NCBI RefSeq assembly: GCF_021389935.1
Contig: NZ_CP089979.1
Location: 3,825,001-3,889,000, forward strand
Length of the DNA: 64,000 bases
Origin: Fulvivirga ligni
GTDB lineage: Bacteria > Bacteroidota > Bacteroidia > Cytophagales > Cyclobacteriaceae
Direction of reading: 5' to 3'
The notes under the pieces were generated by a model. The model saw nothing but the letters and a program-made list of their open reading frames with translations. It made no database searches and was not told the DNA's origin. Of the stretch, positions 25,186 to 36,200 are shown piece by piece (the first letter of the stretch is position 1; each line of letters begins with the position of its first letter). Made by a program: the position numbers and the translations under genes.

Positions 25186-25542
25186 ATGGAGTTTCAAAAT
25201 GGCAAAAGTATATTTCTGCAAATAGCAGATAGTATTGCCGAGAAAGTGGTGAGTGGAGAGTTTCCTGTGGGTGAAAAAATACCATCAGTAAGGGAGCTGG
25301 CATCCCAAATGGGTGTAAATCCTAACACAATTATGAGAACTTATAGTGAATTACAAGCAATGAATATTATTGAAAACCAAAGGGGAATCGGATACTTCGT
25401 TAACCCTGAAGCTCAGAATATCATCCTGGAAGGTAAGAAGAAAGAGTTTTTTGATAAAATACTACCAGAATTTATCAGACAGGCCGAATTGCTTGGTATC
25501 ACAGCAGATGACTTACAGAAGCATATAACAACATTAAAATAA
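25186..25542 (+). CDS. GntR-family regulator, YtrA subfamily
   Basis: 118 residues, the short YtrA length. It opens IFLQIADSIAEKVVSGEF and continues with EKIPSVRELASQMGVNPNTIMRTYSEL, the GntR winged-helix with its recognition helix, then a GIGYFVN wing. The C-terminal ~45 residues form a short helical dimerisation tail without an effector domain. It lies inside the ABC exporter operon, and the inverted repeat at 23507-23531 is a good candidate for its operator, giving autoregulation. Confidence 0.93.
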   Translation: MEFQNGKSIFLQIADSIAEKVVSGEFPVGEKIPSVRELASQMGVNPNTIMRTYSELQAMNIIENQRGIGYFVNPEAQNIILEGKKKEFFDKILPEFIRQAELLGITADDLQKHITTLK

Positions 25543-25548
25543 TAAGCG

Positions 25549-26241
25549 ATGAAATTAAGCAACAAAATACTTATTGGTTTCTTCGGTTTTATCCTGGTGT
25601 ATATGATCGTGGCTTTTACCGAAATAAGGCTCAATGGCACACCTAATAGTATTCATGGTAATATTGGCATTATGGATTCCATAGATATTACAGGTATTAA
25701 GTACATAGATTTCAATAATGTGAATAATTCACACTTCTCAATTAAAAGTGCGGCAGATGTACCTTCCAGAATTGAAGTTTGGAGTGAAAAAGGCGGGGCT
25801 GCATCTAATATAAAGTATAGCGTAACGAATGACACTTTGAGAATTACCCAAGTGGTTGAAGATGAGAATCATATTAATTCTTTGAGAATTACGGTTCAGC
25901 CTGGGCAGCTAAACTACCTGAGTATGGTAAATAGTAGAGTTACTGTCACTGAACTTGATCAGGAGAGTTTAAATATTTCACAAAAGGATGGATACTTTAG
26001 TTTGATGAACTGTCCTGACCTTAATGAGGTGAGAATGAACGCAGGGCCTGGCTCATCAGCGGATTTTAATTCGCTTGATCTTGATAAATTAGAATTTTTG
26101 GGTGACAATGCCAGTGTGCGTCTGTATGTCCCAATAAAGCACCTCCAGGGATCAATTAAAAACAATACTTATATATATGTGCAATCTGTGGAAGATATCC
26201 AGTTTAAGAAGGATAACTCCAGTAGGCTGAACATCAACTAA
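25549..26241 (+). CDS. Membrane-anchored beta-helix-like protein (DUF2807-like)
   Basis: 230 residues. The N-terminus has one membrane/signal helix (ILIGFFGFILVYMIVAF). The rest alternates short strands: IDFNNVNNSHFSIKS, DTLRITQVV, ITVQPGQLNYLSMVNSRVTV, pointing to a GIN/DUF2807 adhesin-head type beta-helix that is often found behind GntR-regulated ABC operons in Bacteroidota. It is 6 bp after the GntR gene and closes the operon. Function unknown; the family assignment rests on pattern rather than exact motif. Confidence 0.55.
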   Translation: MKLSNKILIGFFGFILVYMIVAFTEIRLNGTPNSIHGNIGIMDSIDITGIKYIDFNNVNNSHFSIKSAADVPSRIEVWSEKGGAASNIKYSVTNDTLRITQVVEDENHINSLRITVQPGQLNYLSMVNSRVTVTELDQESLNISQKDGYFSLMNCPDLNEVRMNAGPGSSADFNSLDLDKLEFLGDNASVRLYVPIKHLQGSIKNNTYIYVQSVEDIQFKKDNSSRLNIN

Positions 26242-26289
26242 GTAACAAATAAATAGTGATAGTTAATTCTATCTGATAACAACAACACC

Positions 26290-26387
26290 TTACAAATCCT
26301 TTCAGGTCTTTAACTCAGCCGCTAGCGGGATTTGTAAACCATTAATCGAACCTATTAGGTTATATTTCAAATAACCTACAGAACCTC
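26290..26387 (+). promoter_or_regulatory. Two inverted repeats upstream of the hybrid ABC/RND operon
   Basis: TTACAAATCC (26290-26299) and GGATTTGTAA (26338-26347) are perfect 10-bp arms with a 38-bp loop. Just before the ATG at 26396, AGGTTAT-N7-ATAACCT (26367-26387) is a perfect 7-bp-arm palindrome. The second resembles an operator; the first may be a terminator-like stem or another binding site. No regulator is encoded right next to it. Confidence 0.5.
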
Positions 26388-26395
26388 AATAGCTG

Positions 26396-27286
26396 ATGAA
26401 TATAGAGATCAAAGGCTTAACCAAAGTGTATCCTAACGGGCATGCCGCTATTCGCAATATCGATCTTGAGATTGGTAGCGGCATGTTCGGATTGCTTGGT
26501 CCTAATGGAGCCGGTAAGTCAAGCTTTATGCGCACATTGGTCACTGTGCAGCAGGCGTCTTCAGGCACCATTCTTATCAACGGAATGGACATCAATAAGC
26601 AAAGACAGAAAATAAGGCCTCTTATTGGTTATCTCCCGCAGGATTTTACCTTTTTCACAAAGCTCAAAACCTGGGAGTTCCTTGATTATGCCGCCAGACT
26701 TGGTACTTCATTAAAGAAGAAAGACAGGAATGTAAAGGTAGATCAGCTGCTTGATCAGGTGGGTTTATTGGACGTGCGAGAGCGAATGGCCAATAAATTG
26801 TCCGGTGGTATGAAGCGTCGCTTGGGTATTGCTCAGGCATTAATTGGCAACCCTCAACTGCTGGTAATAGATGAGCCTACCACCGGGCTAGATCCCGAAG
26901 AGCGTATCAGGTTCCGAAACATTCTTTCAGACCTCAGTCAGAAGGATGTTACCATTATCTTGTCTACACACATAGTAGGTGATATAAGTAGTACATGTGA
27001 GCATATGGCCATGCTGAACAAAGGCGAAGTGGCTTTCAAAGGATCACCGGAAGGCATGATCAATCAGGTTCGCGGTCATGTTTGGGAAGTAACTTTAGAT
27101 GATGAGGCTTTCTTTGAGCTGAAATCCAAATTTCCAGTAGTATCAACTATTCCCGTAGATGGCAAATGGGAAGTGGAGCTTATTGCTAATGAAAAGCCGC
27201 ACCCGGATGCAGACCATGCCAATCCTAACCTGGAGCATGCCTATGTATATTTTATGGAAAATGAATTAGGAGTGTCGCTGGTATGA
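26396..27286 (+). CDS. ABC transporter ATP-binding protein
   Basis: 296 residues. Walker A GPNGAGKSS, Q-loop IGYLPQDF, signature LSGGMKRRLGIAQA, Walker B LLVIDEPTTGLDP and H-loop STHIVGD are intact. The C-terminal tail ends PDADHANPNLEHAYVYFM, closely matching the C-terminus of the ATPase part of the RND-ABC fusion encoded at 36391-41094 (PDATQTKANLEDAYLWLM), so the two NBDs are paralogues. Its stop overlaps the next gene by 4 bp. It is likely the ATPase of the permease that follows. Confidence 0.95.
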   Translation: MNIEIKGLTKVYPNGHAAIRNIDLEIGSGMFGLLGPNGAGKSSFMRTLVTVQQASSGTILINGMDINKQRQKIRPLIGYLPQDFTFFTKLKTWEFLDYAARLGTSLKKKDRNVKVDQLLDQVGLLDVRERMANKLSGGMKRRLGIAQALIGNPQLLVIDEPTTGLDPEERIRFRNILSDLSQKDVTIILSTHIVGDISSTCEHMAMLNKGEVAFKGSPEGMINQVRGHVWEVTLDDEAFFELKSKFPVVSTIPVDGKWEVELIANEKPHPDADHANPNLEHAYVYFMENELGVSLV

Positions 27287-30200
27287 TATCATTAAAAAAC
27301 ATATTCACCATCTCCAAATACGAAGGCAAGGTACTTTGGAGAAACTGGTTCTTCAGAATAGTGGCGCTGGCCGGGGTTATTTTTGTCACCATTTTGAATA
27401 TCGCGGTTTTCTCAGGTTTAGATAATACCAGATGGCTTTCTATTTCTAATAATCATATCATTCCTTACGCTACGCTGGTGATGATAAGCATACCACAGGT
27501 AGCAGCAGTTATTTTCCTGGCTACTGGTCTTATCAAAAAGGATAAGAAAATAGACACTAACGAAGTGTTCTTTGTCCGCCCGATTACCAATCTGGATTAT
27601 GTATTTGGAAAGGCTCTGGCCATATTCAAACTCTTCTTTATCCTTAACATGGTGTTGCTTTCTATCGCTTTTGTGGTCAACATCATTAATGGTAATGCTG
27701 AGCTTAACCCTGCTGCCTATTTTTTGTACCCTTTTCTTACCAGCGTGCCTAGCATCATTTTTACTACTGGTCTGGCTTTTCTTCTGGTAACATTAATAAG
27801 AAATCAACCTATCACCATTGTATTGCTTCTAGGGCTGGCAGCTGTGCAGCTCTTTAAATACTTTGATAAGTTCGCCAACATTCTGGATTTCAGTGCTTTC
27901 AGGCTCTCAATGCTTATCTCTGAGATCTCAGGCTTTGCTGATATGAAGTTTGCCTTGAACCAACGCCTTTTCTATACACTTGTTGGTATCGCTTGTATGT
28001 GGCTCACCGCTTTCTTCCTGGATCGCTTACCGAGCTACAGAAGAGTAAAGGTTGTTACAGGTATTGTAGGCCTTGTACTAGTGGCGGCCTCTGCCCTATC
28101 TATGGTAAATTTATGGGCTATCAGAAGCCATGAATTAACTCACCGTGCAGCAATGGTGACCATAAATTATAAATGGGCTAAAACGCCAAATGTAGATATT
28201 ACTGCCGCTTCCATAGACCTGGAGCATCGTGGTGATCAGATCTATTGCACAGCCAATCTTACCATAAAGAATAACTCGGGAGCACAGCTGGATTCTATCT
28301 ATTTTACATTAAATCCTGGCCTTATCGTTGATCAGTTAAGTATAGGAAATGATGATATTAAAGCTTTAAGAGATGATTATTTAGTATCTATTAATCAAGG
28401 TGTTAAGATAAGTAATGGCGCGACAAGGAAAGTCCAGATAAAGTATCATGGTACCATTCAAGATGAGGCGGCTCACCTGGAGGTAGATGATGAAAGGTAT
28501 GAGTCTCCTGTACAGTATCTGATGTATTCATTGCAAAAGAAATATGCGTTTCTACAACCAGATTATGCCCTTCTTACCTCCGATGTTATGTGGTACCCGG
28601 GCACTGAGATTGGCTACAGTCATAAAGCCATAGCTCAGCAAAAGGCTAATTTCATTGACTTTGAGCTTTATGTAAAAACTCAAAATGGTTTAACGGCGAT
28701 ATCACAGGGAGATGTTACCAGCTCAGAGGGTAATTATCATTTCAAGCCTGAATATCCGCTGCCACAAATATCACTGGCCATTGGCAATTATGTAAAGAAA
28801 GGTATCACGTTGGATAGTGTTACTTACGCCATTTACCACTATCCTAACCATAACTTTCTGGAGAACAACCTGGGGGCTCTATCGGATACGCTTTCTTATT
28901 TGATTGATGATATTGTGAGCTCTTACGAAGATGTGAGGAAATTGAAATATCCTTTCAAAAGGCTACAATTCGTGGAGGCGCCAATTCATTTTATGGCCTA
29001 TGCCAAAATCTATGAAAGCAGTCAGGCCTTTGTGCAGCCGGAGATGGTTTTTTGGCCGGAAGAAGGTGGCGATCTTGACCGTTTTGATTTTAGACGGCAG
29101 CTTAGAGACCTGGAGCATCAGGCCAGGCAAGACAATCAGGTGTATGATGATAAGCAGAAACAGGCTTATTTATTCAAAAACTTAATTAGTCATGTATTCA
29201 CAAAGGTGAGTAACGAAGGCTGGTTTTTCGCTGGTCGAAATGCTGATGATCCTGATTATTCCATATTCCCCAATTACTATAGCTTTAACTCAGCTGTGAT
29301 TAGTAAAGAATGGCCATTGCTTAACCGCGGTATTGCCAAATACATCGGCAGCGAAGGTGAAGGCGGCTATGATTATTCTAGAGATATGAATGGCATTTCG
29401 TTCATAGAGGAATGTAACCAACTGATGAGAGAAGCAGGCTTGCAAAAAATCATCGCTAATGAGCCATTTAGCAAGATCAAACAGTCAGTTTCTCTAAAAA
29501 GTGAATATCTCTTTGCCTACCTGGGCCAGATTATTGGCGAGAACCAATTAAAGAGTTTTCTGTATAACTGGGTAAACACACATCAGCACCAACCTGTAAC
29601 CTACGAGACACTTCGTTCGGCTTTGATAGAGCAGTTTCAGGTGGACATCACTCCTATTATCAAAAAAGTTTATCAGTCTACTTCACAGCCTGCCTTTGAT
29701 ATATTCAATGTAGAAAAATATGAAGTAGTAGATGGTGATAAGAAGCGCTATCAGGTAATAATTGATGTGAAGAATGTGGGCGAAAATGACGGGATACTTG
29801 AAGTAATATTTAATCATTTTGATGATAAAAAGGAGAACGATTCTGACGAACCAAAGCCCGAAGAGAAAACCGGCAAGCTAGCCATCATTAAGAAGGGTGA
29901 GATAAAACGATTGGGCTACATTTTAGATGAAAGACCTAACGAAATTAAGTTCAACACCATTATTTCAAGAAATATACCTTCAGAAATCTATATGTCTGTG
30001 GGTGAGCTGGACAAAATGAAGCATCAAAAGCTTTTTGAGGGAGAGCAAGTGCTGGCGAATGTTCCTCAACCAGATCAGTATCAGGTAATTGTGGATAATG
30101 AAGATTCACTTTCTTTTACCACTTTTAGTCCTATAAAACCAACGTATCTAAGAGCATTCCTGGATAATAGAGATGATTCTAACCAGAAGTACTTCGGCCA

Positions 30201-30597
30201 GTGGCACCGTTCTTATGCCAAATGGCTTCCTACTACAGGCACCGATTTTTACGGTAGTGTAATCCGTTCTGCCCATTTTACAAGGGCTGGCAGTGGTGAG
30301 AAAACAGCTACCTGGGCACCTACTTTTAAAGAGCCAGGGTTCTATGACATTTACATTTACCTGAGAGGTAAAAATCAAAAAGATTATCAACCAAGCGGTC
30401 AGCAGTCACACTACCGCTACATCATACATCATGCTGATGGTGAGGATGATATAAAATACAATTTAGCTAATGCAGAGCCAGGATGGAACTATCTGGGGTC
30501 TTATTACTTCAATGCTTCTGGCGGCAGCGTGGAGCTGTCAGATGACTGTGAACTCCGAACGGTGTATGCAGATGCAATTAAATGGGTCAAGCAATAA
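27283..30597 (+). CDS. ABC permease fused to degenerate M1-peptidase-like and golvesin-like domains
   Basis: 1104 residues, start in the ATGA overlap with the ATPase. Residues ~1-290 hold about seven membrane helices of an ABC-2 permease (FFRIVALAGVIFVTILNI, then SIPQVAAVIFLATGLI and others). Residues ~300-800 resemble the beta-sandwich and helical part of M1 aminopeptidases, but the zinc motif HEXXH is missing; the region near LEHQARQDNQ is the closest, so it is probably not a peptidase. Residues ~960-1104 match the golvesin/Xly carbohydrate-binding-like domain (WAPTFKEPGFYDIYIYLRG, YRYIIHHADG, WNYLGSYYFNA). The permease-peptidase fusion is known in Bacteroidota; the golvesin end is uncommon. 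Confidence 0.85.
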   Translation: MISLKNIFTISKYEGKVLWRNWFFRIVALAGVIFVTILNIAVFSGLDNTRWLSISNNHIIPYATLVMISIPQVAAVIFLATGLIKKDKKIDTNEVFFVRPITNLDYVFGKALAIFKLFFILNMVLLSIAFVVNIINGNAELNPAAYFLYPFLTSVPSIIFTTGLAFLLVTLIRNQPITIVLLLGLAAVQLFKYFDKFANILDFSAFRLSMLISEISGFADMKFALNQRLFYTLVGIACMWLTAFFLDRLPSYRRVKVVTGIVGLVLVAASALSMVNLWAIRSHELTHRAAMVTINYKWAKTPNVDITAASIDLEHRGDQIYCTANLTIKNNSGAQLDSIYFTLNPGLIVDQLSIGNDDIKALRDDYLVSINQGVKISNGATRKVQIKYHGTIQDEAAHLEVDDERYESPVQYLMYSLQKKYAFLQPDYALLTSDVMWYPGTEIGYSHKAIAQQKANFIDFELYVKTQNGLTAISQGDVTSSEGNYHFKPEYPLPQISLAIGNYVKKGITLDSVTYAIYHYPNHNFLENNLGALSDTLSYLIDDIVSSYEDVRKLKYPFKRLQFVEAPIHFMAYAKIYESSQAFVQPEMVFWPEEGGDLDRFDFRRQLRDLEHQARQDNQVYDDKQKQAYLFKNLISHVFTKVSNEGWFFAGRNADDPDYSIFPNYYSFNSAVISKEWPLLNRGIAKYIGSEGEGGYDYSRDMNGISFIEECNQLMREAGLQKIIANEPFSKIKQSVSLKSEYLFAYLGQIIGENQLKSFLYNWVNTHQHQPVTYETLRSALIEQFQVDITPIIKKVYQSTSQPAFDIFNVEKYEVVDGDKKRYQVIIDVKNVGENDGILEVIFNHFDDKKENDSDEPKPEEKTGKLAIIKKGEIKRLGYILDERPNEIKFNTIISRNIPSEIYMSVGELDKMKHQKLFEGEQVLANVPQPDQYQVIVDNEDSLSFTTFSPIKPTYLRAFLDNRDDSNQKYFGQWHRSYAKWLPTTGTDFYGSVIRSAHFTRAGSGEKTATWAPTFKEPGFYDIYIYLRGKNQKDYQPSGQQSHYRYIIHHADGEDDIKYNLANAEPGWNYLGSYYFNASGGSVELSDDCELRTVYADAIKWVKQ

Positions 30598-30602
30598 TTA
30601 TT

Positions 30603-32117
30603 ATGATTGGTAAACTAAAAATGCTAACAACAAAACGAATGGGGCGGACAAGCCTGCATAAGCTGGGATGGGTGCTCCTCATTTCAGTGGCTTGTGGTCT
30701 CAAATTTTCAGGGGTAAACGGTCAGCATACCCTCACACTGGAAGAGTCTATCCAGATAGCCCAAACCAGTAGCCCTGAGATAAAGAAGTCCAAACTGAAC
30801 CTGTTCAGTAACCAGCGGAGCCTTGATGCTCAACGAGCTGCTATGAGGTCGCAGTTTGCGCTGGATATTACCCCTTTCCAGTATGATCGTACCAGAACAT
30901 TTAATGACTTATTTTCCACATGGTACACCACTGAAGATTATAATTCTTTTGCTAACCTTTCTGTGAGTCAGCCGATTGGCGCCACAGATGGTACTATTTC
31001 ATTGATCAACAGGTTCGGTTATAGAGATAATTACTCTGAGTTTAATGATCTAAGAACTAAAACTTACAGTAACAACCTCTATTTGCAGGTAGACCAACCT
31101 ATTTTCACTTATAATCGTAACAGGCTGCAACTAAAGGAGCTTGAGCTAAACCTGGAAAATGCCCAGATCAGCAATGCCCTACAGCTACTCAACTTGGAGA
31201 AATTAGTTACGGAAAGCTTCTATAACCTCTATAAAGGTCAAAATAATGTAGAGATATCCAGAGATGAGTACAATAACCAACAGGTGAGTTTTGACATCAC
31301 AGAAAAGAAAGTGGAGGCCGACCTTCTGGCTCGGGAAGAGCTGTATCAGGCAGAGCTAAACCTGGCCAGTTCTAAATCTACACTGGAAAATGATCAGGTA
31401 TTTTTGGATAATGCAGAAGACGATTTCAAACTTCTTTTAGGCCTTGATCTGGATGAAGAGTTGACCGTAGAGATAGATATAGATTTCATTACTCGCAAGG
31501 TAGATTTAAATCAGGCTATTCAGCATGGCCTGGAAAACAGACTTGAGCTAAGAGAGCGAAACATTGCCCTTGAGCGTTCTCAGTTTGAGCTAATTAAAAC
31601 CAAGGGTTTGAACGAATTCAAAGGTAGCATAGGCCTTTCACTAGGTGTGTTTGGAGATAATCCGCAAGCACCAGATGTTTATCAAAACCCAACTATGAAC
31701 CCAAGTGTAGCTGTTTCATTTAGAATACCTATCTGGGACTGGGGCGAAAATAGGGCCCGTATCGAAGCCACCAATGCCAATCTTCAGATCAATGAAATTG
31801 ACCTGGAAACGGAAAGAAGAAACATTACCATAGATATCAGAAAGGTTTACAGAAGTCTGCAAAACCTTGAAAATCAGATAGAAATAGCTCAGCAGAACGT
31901 GAAAAATGCAGAGCTTACCTATGACCTGAATCTGGAAAGATACAAGAATGGAGACCTTACCAGTATCGATCTTAACCAGTTTCAGAACCAGCTTTCTGAT
32001 AAGAAAAGTGCTTTAGCAGATGCACTGATCAATTATAAAATAGAGCTACTGAATTTAAAAATTCTATCGCTTTATGATTTTGAAAAGCAGGAACCAGTAA
32101 TGCTTCAAACCTACTAA
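30603..32117 (+). CDS. TolC-family outer-membrane efflux protein
   Basis: About 504 residues from ATG 30603 (an upstream ATG at 30582 would overlap the previous stop). A signal peptide ends near GVNGQ. HTLTLEESIQIAQTSSPEI opens the first TolC coiled-coil repeat, and a second begins DLNQAIQHGLENRLELRERN; long Asn/Gln/Glu-rich heptads follow, ending ...LNLKILSLYDFE. It forms the outer-membrane channel of the tripartite pump encoded downstream. Position: 5 bp after the ABC permease-peptidase gene and 40 bp before the adaptor. Confidence 0.93.
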   Translation: MIGKLKMLTTKRMGRTSLHKLGWVLLISVACGLKFSGVNGQHTLTLEESIQIAQTSSPEIKKSKLNLFSNQRSLDAQRAAMRSQFALDITPFQYDRTRTFNDLFSTWYTTEDYNSFANLSVSQPIGATDGTISLINRFGYRDNYSEFNDLRTKTYSNNLYLQVDQPIFTYNRNRLQLKELELNLENAQISNALQLLNLEKLVTESFYNLYKGQNNVEISRDEYNNQQVSFDITEKKVEADLLAREELYQAELNLASSKSTLENDQVFLDNAEDDFKLLLGLDLDEELTVEIDIDFITRKVDLNQAIQHGLENRLELRERNIALERSQFELIKTKGLNEFKGSIGLSLGVFGDNPQAPDVYQNPTMNPSVAVSFRIPIWDWGENRARIEATNANLQINEIDLETERRNITIDIRKVYRSLQNLENQIEIAQQNVKNAELTYDLNLERYKNGDLTSIDLNQFQNQLSDKKSALADALINYKIELLNLKILSLYDFEKQEPVMLQTY

Positions 32118-32157
32118 TCACCTTCAGAACTCTTACATTATGCAACCAATAACATAC

Positions 32158-33216
32158 ATGCAAAACTCAAAAAAATGGATTTTCTTTCTTTTGATTATCA
32201 GTGGCTTCTGGTCCTGTAATAATGAGAAATCTAATATCCAGACAGATATTAAAATTCCGGTGTCAGTACAGAGTATCAAGCCTCAGAGCATTTCTCGTTT
32301 CATTGAAACCACAGGTACGGTGTACTCTTCTAAGGAGGCCATCATGAAATCTGAGCTGGCGGGTATTTACAAGATCCAGACTAATCCTGACACGGGTAAA
32401 CCCTATGCTCTGGGTGATGCTGTGAAAGCGGGTCAGATCATCATTAAAATAGAAGATAAAGAGTTTGAAAATAACCTGCAGCTGGAAGGTAAAAGGCTTA
32501 ATCTTGAGCTCACCGAGAGTAATCTTCAAAAACAAAAGTCTTTATATGACAAAGGCGGTGTAACGCAGACGGAGCTAAAGAACTCTAATATTGAGTATGT
32601 AAATTCTAAATACTCTTATGAGAATGCTGAGATTCAGATGGCTAAAATGTACGTTAGAGCGCCATTTTCCGGAGTTGTTGTAGAAATGCCTTACCACACC
32701 ATTGGCGTGAGAATAGATCAGGGTCAGGATCTGTTCAAGGTGATGGAATACGAACATCTTCTCATGGATGTAAAACTGCCGGAAAAGCATCAGTCTGAGG
32801 TGAATGTAAACCAGCAGGTACAAATCACTAACTACAATGTAGCCAAAGATACCATTTACGGTAAAATAGATCAGATATCACCTGTAATTGACGCAGATAC
32901 CAGGACCTTCCAAAGCGTGCTGCAGATCGATAACGGCAAAAGTCTTCTACGTCCGGGCATGTTCATCAAAGCGGCCATTCTTGCCGAGAAGCGAGACAGC
33001 ACCATTGTGATACCAAAAGAGACTATCATCAGCAGACAGGATGGTAAAATTGTGTTCACCGTGGAAAATGGTATTGCCAGTGAGAAGCGCATCACCACAG
33101 GTCTGGAAAATATGGATGTGATCGAGGTCACGTCAGGACTAAAAGTTAATGACAGGCTTGTTACCAGTGGTTTTGAAACGCTGAGAGATAAGTCCAAAGT
33201 CAGTGTAGTTCAATAA
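32158..33216 (+). CDS. RND efflux periplasmic adaptor (membrane fusion protein), lipoprotein
   Basis: About 352 residues from ATG 32158; a further ATG at 32140 is possible. A lipobox (GFWSC) anchors it to a membrane. Order of domains: lipoyl/barrel-sandwich half (ETTGTVYSSKEAIMKSELAG), alpha-hairpin (LQLEGKRLNLELTESNLQKQ), second lipoyl half (MYVRAPFSGVVVEMP), beta-barrel and membrane-proximal domain (GLENMDVIEVTSGLKVNDRL). It connects the RND pumps to TolC. Confidence 0.93.
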   Translation: MQNSKKWIFFLLIISGFWSCNNEKSNIQTDIKIPVSVQSIKPQSISRFIETTGTVYSSKEAIMKSELAGIYKIQTNPDTGKPYALGDAVKAGQIIIKIEDKEFENNLQLEGKRLNLELTESNLQKQKSLYDKGGVTQTELKNSNIEYVNSKYSYENAEIQMAKMYVRAPFSGVVVEMPYHTIGVRIDQGQDLFKVMEYEHLLMDVKLPEKHQSEVNVNQQVQITNYNVAKDTIYGKIDQISPVIDADTRTFQSVLQIDNGKSLLRPGMFIKAAILAEKRDSTIVIPKETIISRQDGKIVFTVENGIASEKRITTGLENMDVIEVTSGLKVNDRLVTSGFETLRDKSKVSVVQ

Positions 33217-33239
33217 GTTGATCATCTAAATCCTTTAGT

Positions 33240-36200
33240 GTGAAAAAAATTGTTTCGCTGGCTGTGTCCTACCCTGTTACCATTCTTATGATGGTGCTTG
33301 CCGTAATACTTTTGGGGAGTATTTCGTTTGGCAAGTTGGGTATCGAGTTGTTCCCCGATCTGAAGAATCCTACGCTCTTTGTGGAGCTGAAAGTAGGTAT
33401 AAAGCCTCCTTCTGAGGTTGAAAAGCAATTTATTGAATCCATTGAGTCGGTAGCTATTCGCCAAAGTGGTGCCGTGGAAGTCAGTTCTATCAGCCAGACA
33501 GGTTATGGCCGGGTTACGGTGGAGTATGACTGGGGTAAAGATATGGATGAGGCCTTCCTTGATCTTCAAAAGTCGCTTTCTAACTTTTCATTAAATGAAG
33601 AGATCGATGAATTTGTGATCTCACAGTTTGATCCGAATGCTACTCCTATCATGATTCTGGGTATCTACAACCCTAATTCTGATGACACCGATGCTTTACG
33701 AAAGGTAGCGGAGAATAACTTCAGAAATGCATTAGTGCGATTGCCTGGTGTGGCTGAGGTGAAATTATCAGGTGCTCAGGAAAAGGAAGTAGTGCTTGAA
33801 ACGGATCCTCACTTGTTGGCCGCATTTGGTCTTACGGTTAACGATCTTGTCGCCAAAATTCAGAATTATAATCGTAATGTTTCTGGTGGCTACATTGAGG
33901 AGCTGGGTAAGAAATATGTAATAAAAGGCCTTGGTATTATTGAAAAGCCTGAAGATCTACAGGATTTAGTGGTGGGTTACACTACTCGCCAAAATATAGC
34001 TGGCACCACTCCTACTACTAGCTCCACTGGCACTTCACAAGCTGCTGGAAATCAGCAAGGAACGAGCAATCAGGTTCCCGTATTGCTTCGCGAAGTGGCT
34101 ACCATGAAAGTGATGGACAAAGAAGCTAGTAGCATCGTACGTGTCAACCAGCAGAGAAGTTTGGGCATGTCCATTTACAAGGAAACTCAATACAATACAG
34201 TAAATGCTGTGAATGAGCTTACCGAGGTGCTTGAAGATTTGAAAAAATCTGTACCTGGCTACGAGTTTGTCATCATCCAAAATCAGGGAAGATTCATTCA
34301 GGGCGCGATTGATGAAGTGAAGGAATCAGGCTTGTACGGTGCTTTATTCGCCATGTTGGTATTGTTTGTTTTTCTCAGACGAATTGGCTCTACGTTGATC
34401 ATTAGTATCGCTATTCCAATTTCTATTATCGCGACTTTCAATCTTATGTACTTCAATGGCCTTACACTAAATGTAATGACGTTGGGCGGACTGGCTTTAG
34501 GTGCAGGGATGTTGGTGGATAATGCCATTGTGGTGGTAGAAAGCATTTTCAGAAAGCGCGAAGAAGGCCTCAGCGTTATTGACGCTGCTATTCAGGGAAC
34601 CAGTGAAGTAAGTGGTGCTATTACCGCTTCTACGCTGACGACTATCATCGTTTTCCTTCCCATTGTATACATGCAAGGACCATCAGGTGAGCTATTTAAG
34701 GATCAGGCCTGGACGGTAGCTTTCTCACTCATCTCGTCACTGGTAGTGGCTGTTTTGGTAATCCCCATGTTATTCGCCAAGATTTTTAAGAAAGATAAAA
34801 CTGTACCTGAAGTACAACCTTTAAAGTTCAAAGCTTATCGCAATCTGCTGGATAAGGTGCTTCGGTTTAGAATAGCCTTTATCATTGCTTCGTTTGTAAT
34901 GGTGTTTGGTGCCTATTTGCTAATTGATGTGATCGGTAGTGAATACATGCCTCAATCAGGTACAAGAGCTGTTTCGGTAGACCTTACTTTAACCAACGGA
35001 ACGCCACTACAGCGTACGTCATCAACGGTAAACCAAATTGAAGGTCAACTGCTGCAACTATTTGAAGGACAGATAGATAAGGTATACTCTCACATTGGTC
35101 CTAAGGAAAGTCAGTCGGGCATTGAGAATGAGAATGTCTATGATGAAAATAAGGCCAATTTGAAGCTAATTTTCTCCGAAGAAGCGGAATTAGATATTGC
35201 TAATATCACCACAGTTCTATCAGACTACTTTGAAAAAATCCCTGGCTTGGAAGCTACTTTTTCTAATGATGAAAGTGCTTTGAGTTCGGTACTGGGTGAT
35301 GAGCAAATGCCTTTAGTGGTAGAAGTAAGTGGAGCTGACTTTGATGCTCTCAGCCCCCTCTCCGATTCTGTGATGCTGATCATGGGCAGCAATGCCGATG
35401 TGTTTGAACCAGTATCCAACCTGGAAGAAGGTGTGCCGCAGGTTCAGGTAGACGTAGATAAATACCGGGCTGGGCTTTTGAACTTGTCTATCGATGACAT
35501 CATCAATCAAATAAAGGATCAGCTGGAAGGAAAGAACGCAGGTAGCCTGGAGCGTGGCGGTGAAATGCAGGACATTCAGATCAAGGTGCCGAAGATTTCA
35601 TTGGCAGGTTTGGAGAATATGACCATTAAAAGCAATAACAAAGAGTTTCCGTTAGGCGATGTAGCGAAGATCAATATCAAGTATGCTGCTAATTCCATCT
35701 ATCGTAGAAATCAGACAAGAATGGTTTCCATCGGAGCTCGTGTGAATCAAGACAAGCCTTATGACAAGATTGTGGAATCGATAGAAGGTTCATTTTCAGG
35801 CCTTTCTGTACCGCCTCAGTACAAAATAGATGTTGCAGGTCAGGAGATCAAGCGCCAGGAGTCTATGAAAAACCTAACTTTCTCATTGATCTTGTCCGTC
35901 TTACTCGTGTACATGGTGCTGGCTTCGCAGTTTGAATCGCTGCTACATCCCTTCACCATTTTGCTTACTATTCCGTTGGCTGGTGTGGGTGCGCTTCTCT
36001 CCTTCTTTATTTTAGGCATGCCGCTGAACATGATGGCTTTCATAGGTATCATTATGCTTACCGGTATCGCGGTGAATGACTCTATCATATTGGTAGACAG
36101 CATAAACAAGAATAAAGTAGCAGGAATGCCGCTTCGTGAAGCTATACTGGATGCTGGTCAGCGCAGGTTCAGACCAATCATTATGACCAGTCTAACTACC

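Noticed and set aside
27283-30597. Active M1 aminopeptidase
   Set aside because: No HEXXH zinc motif is present.
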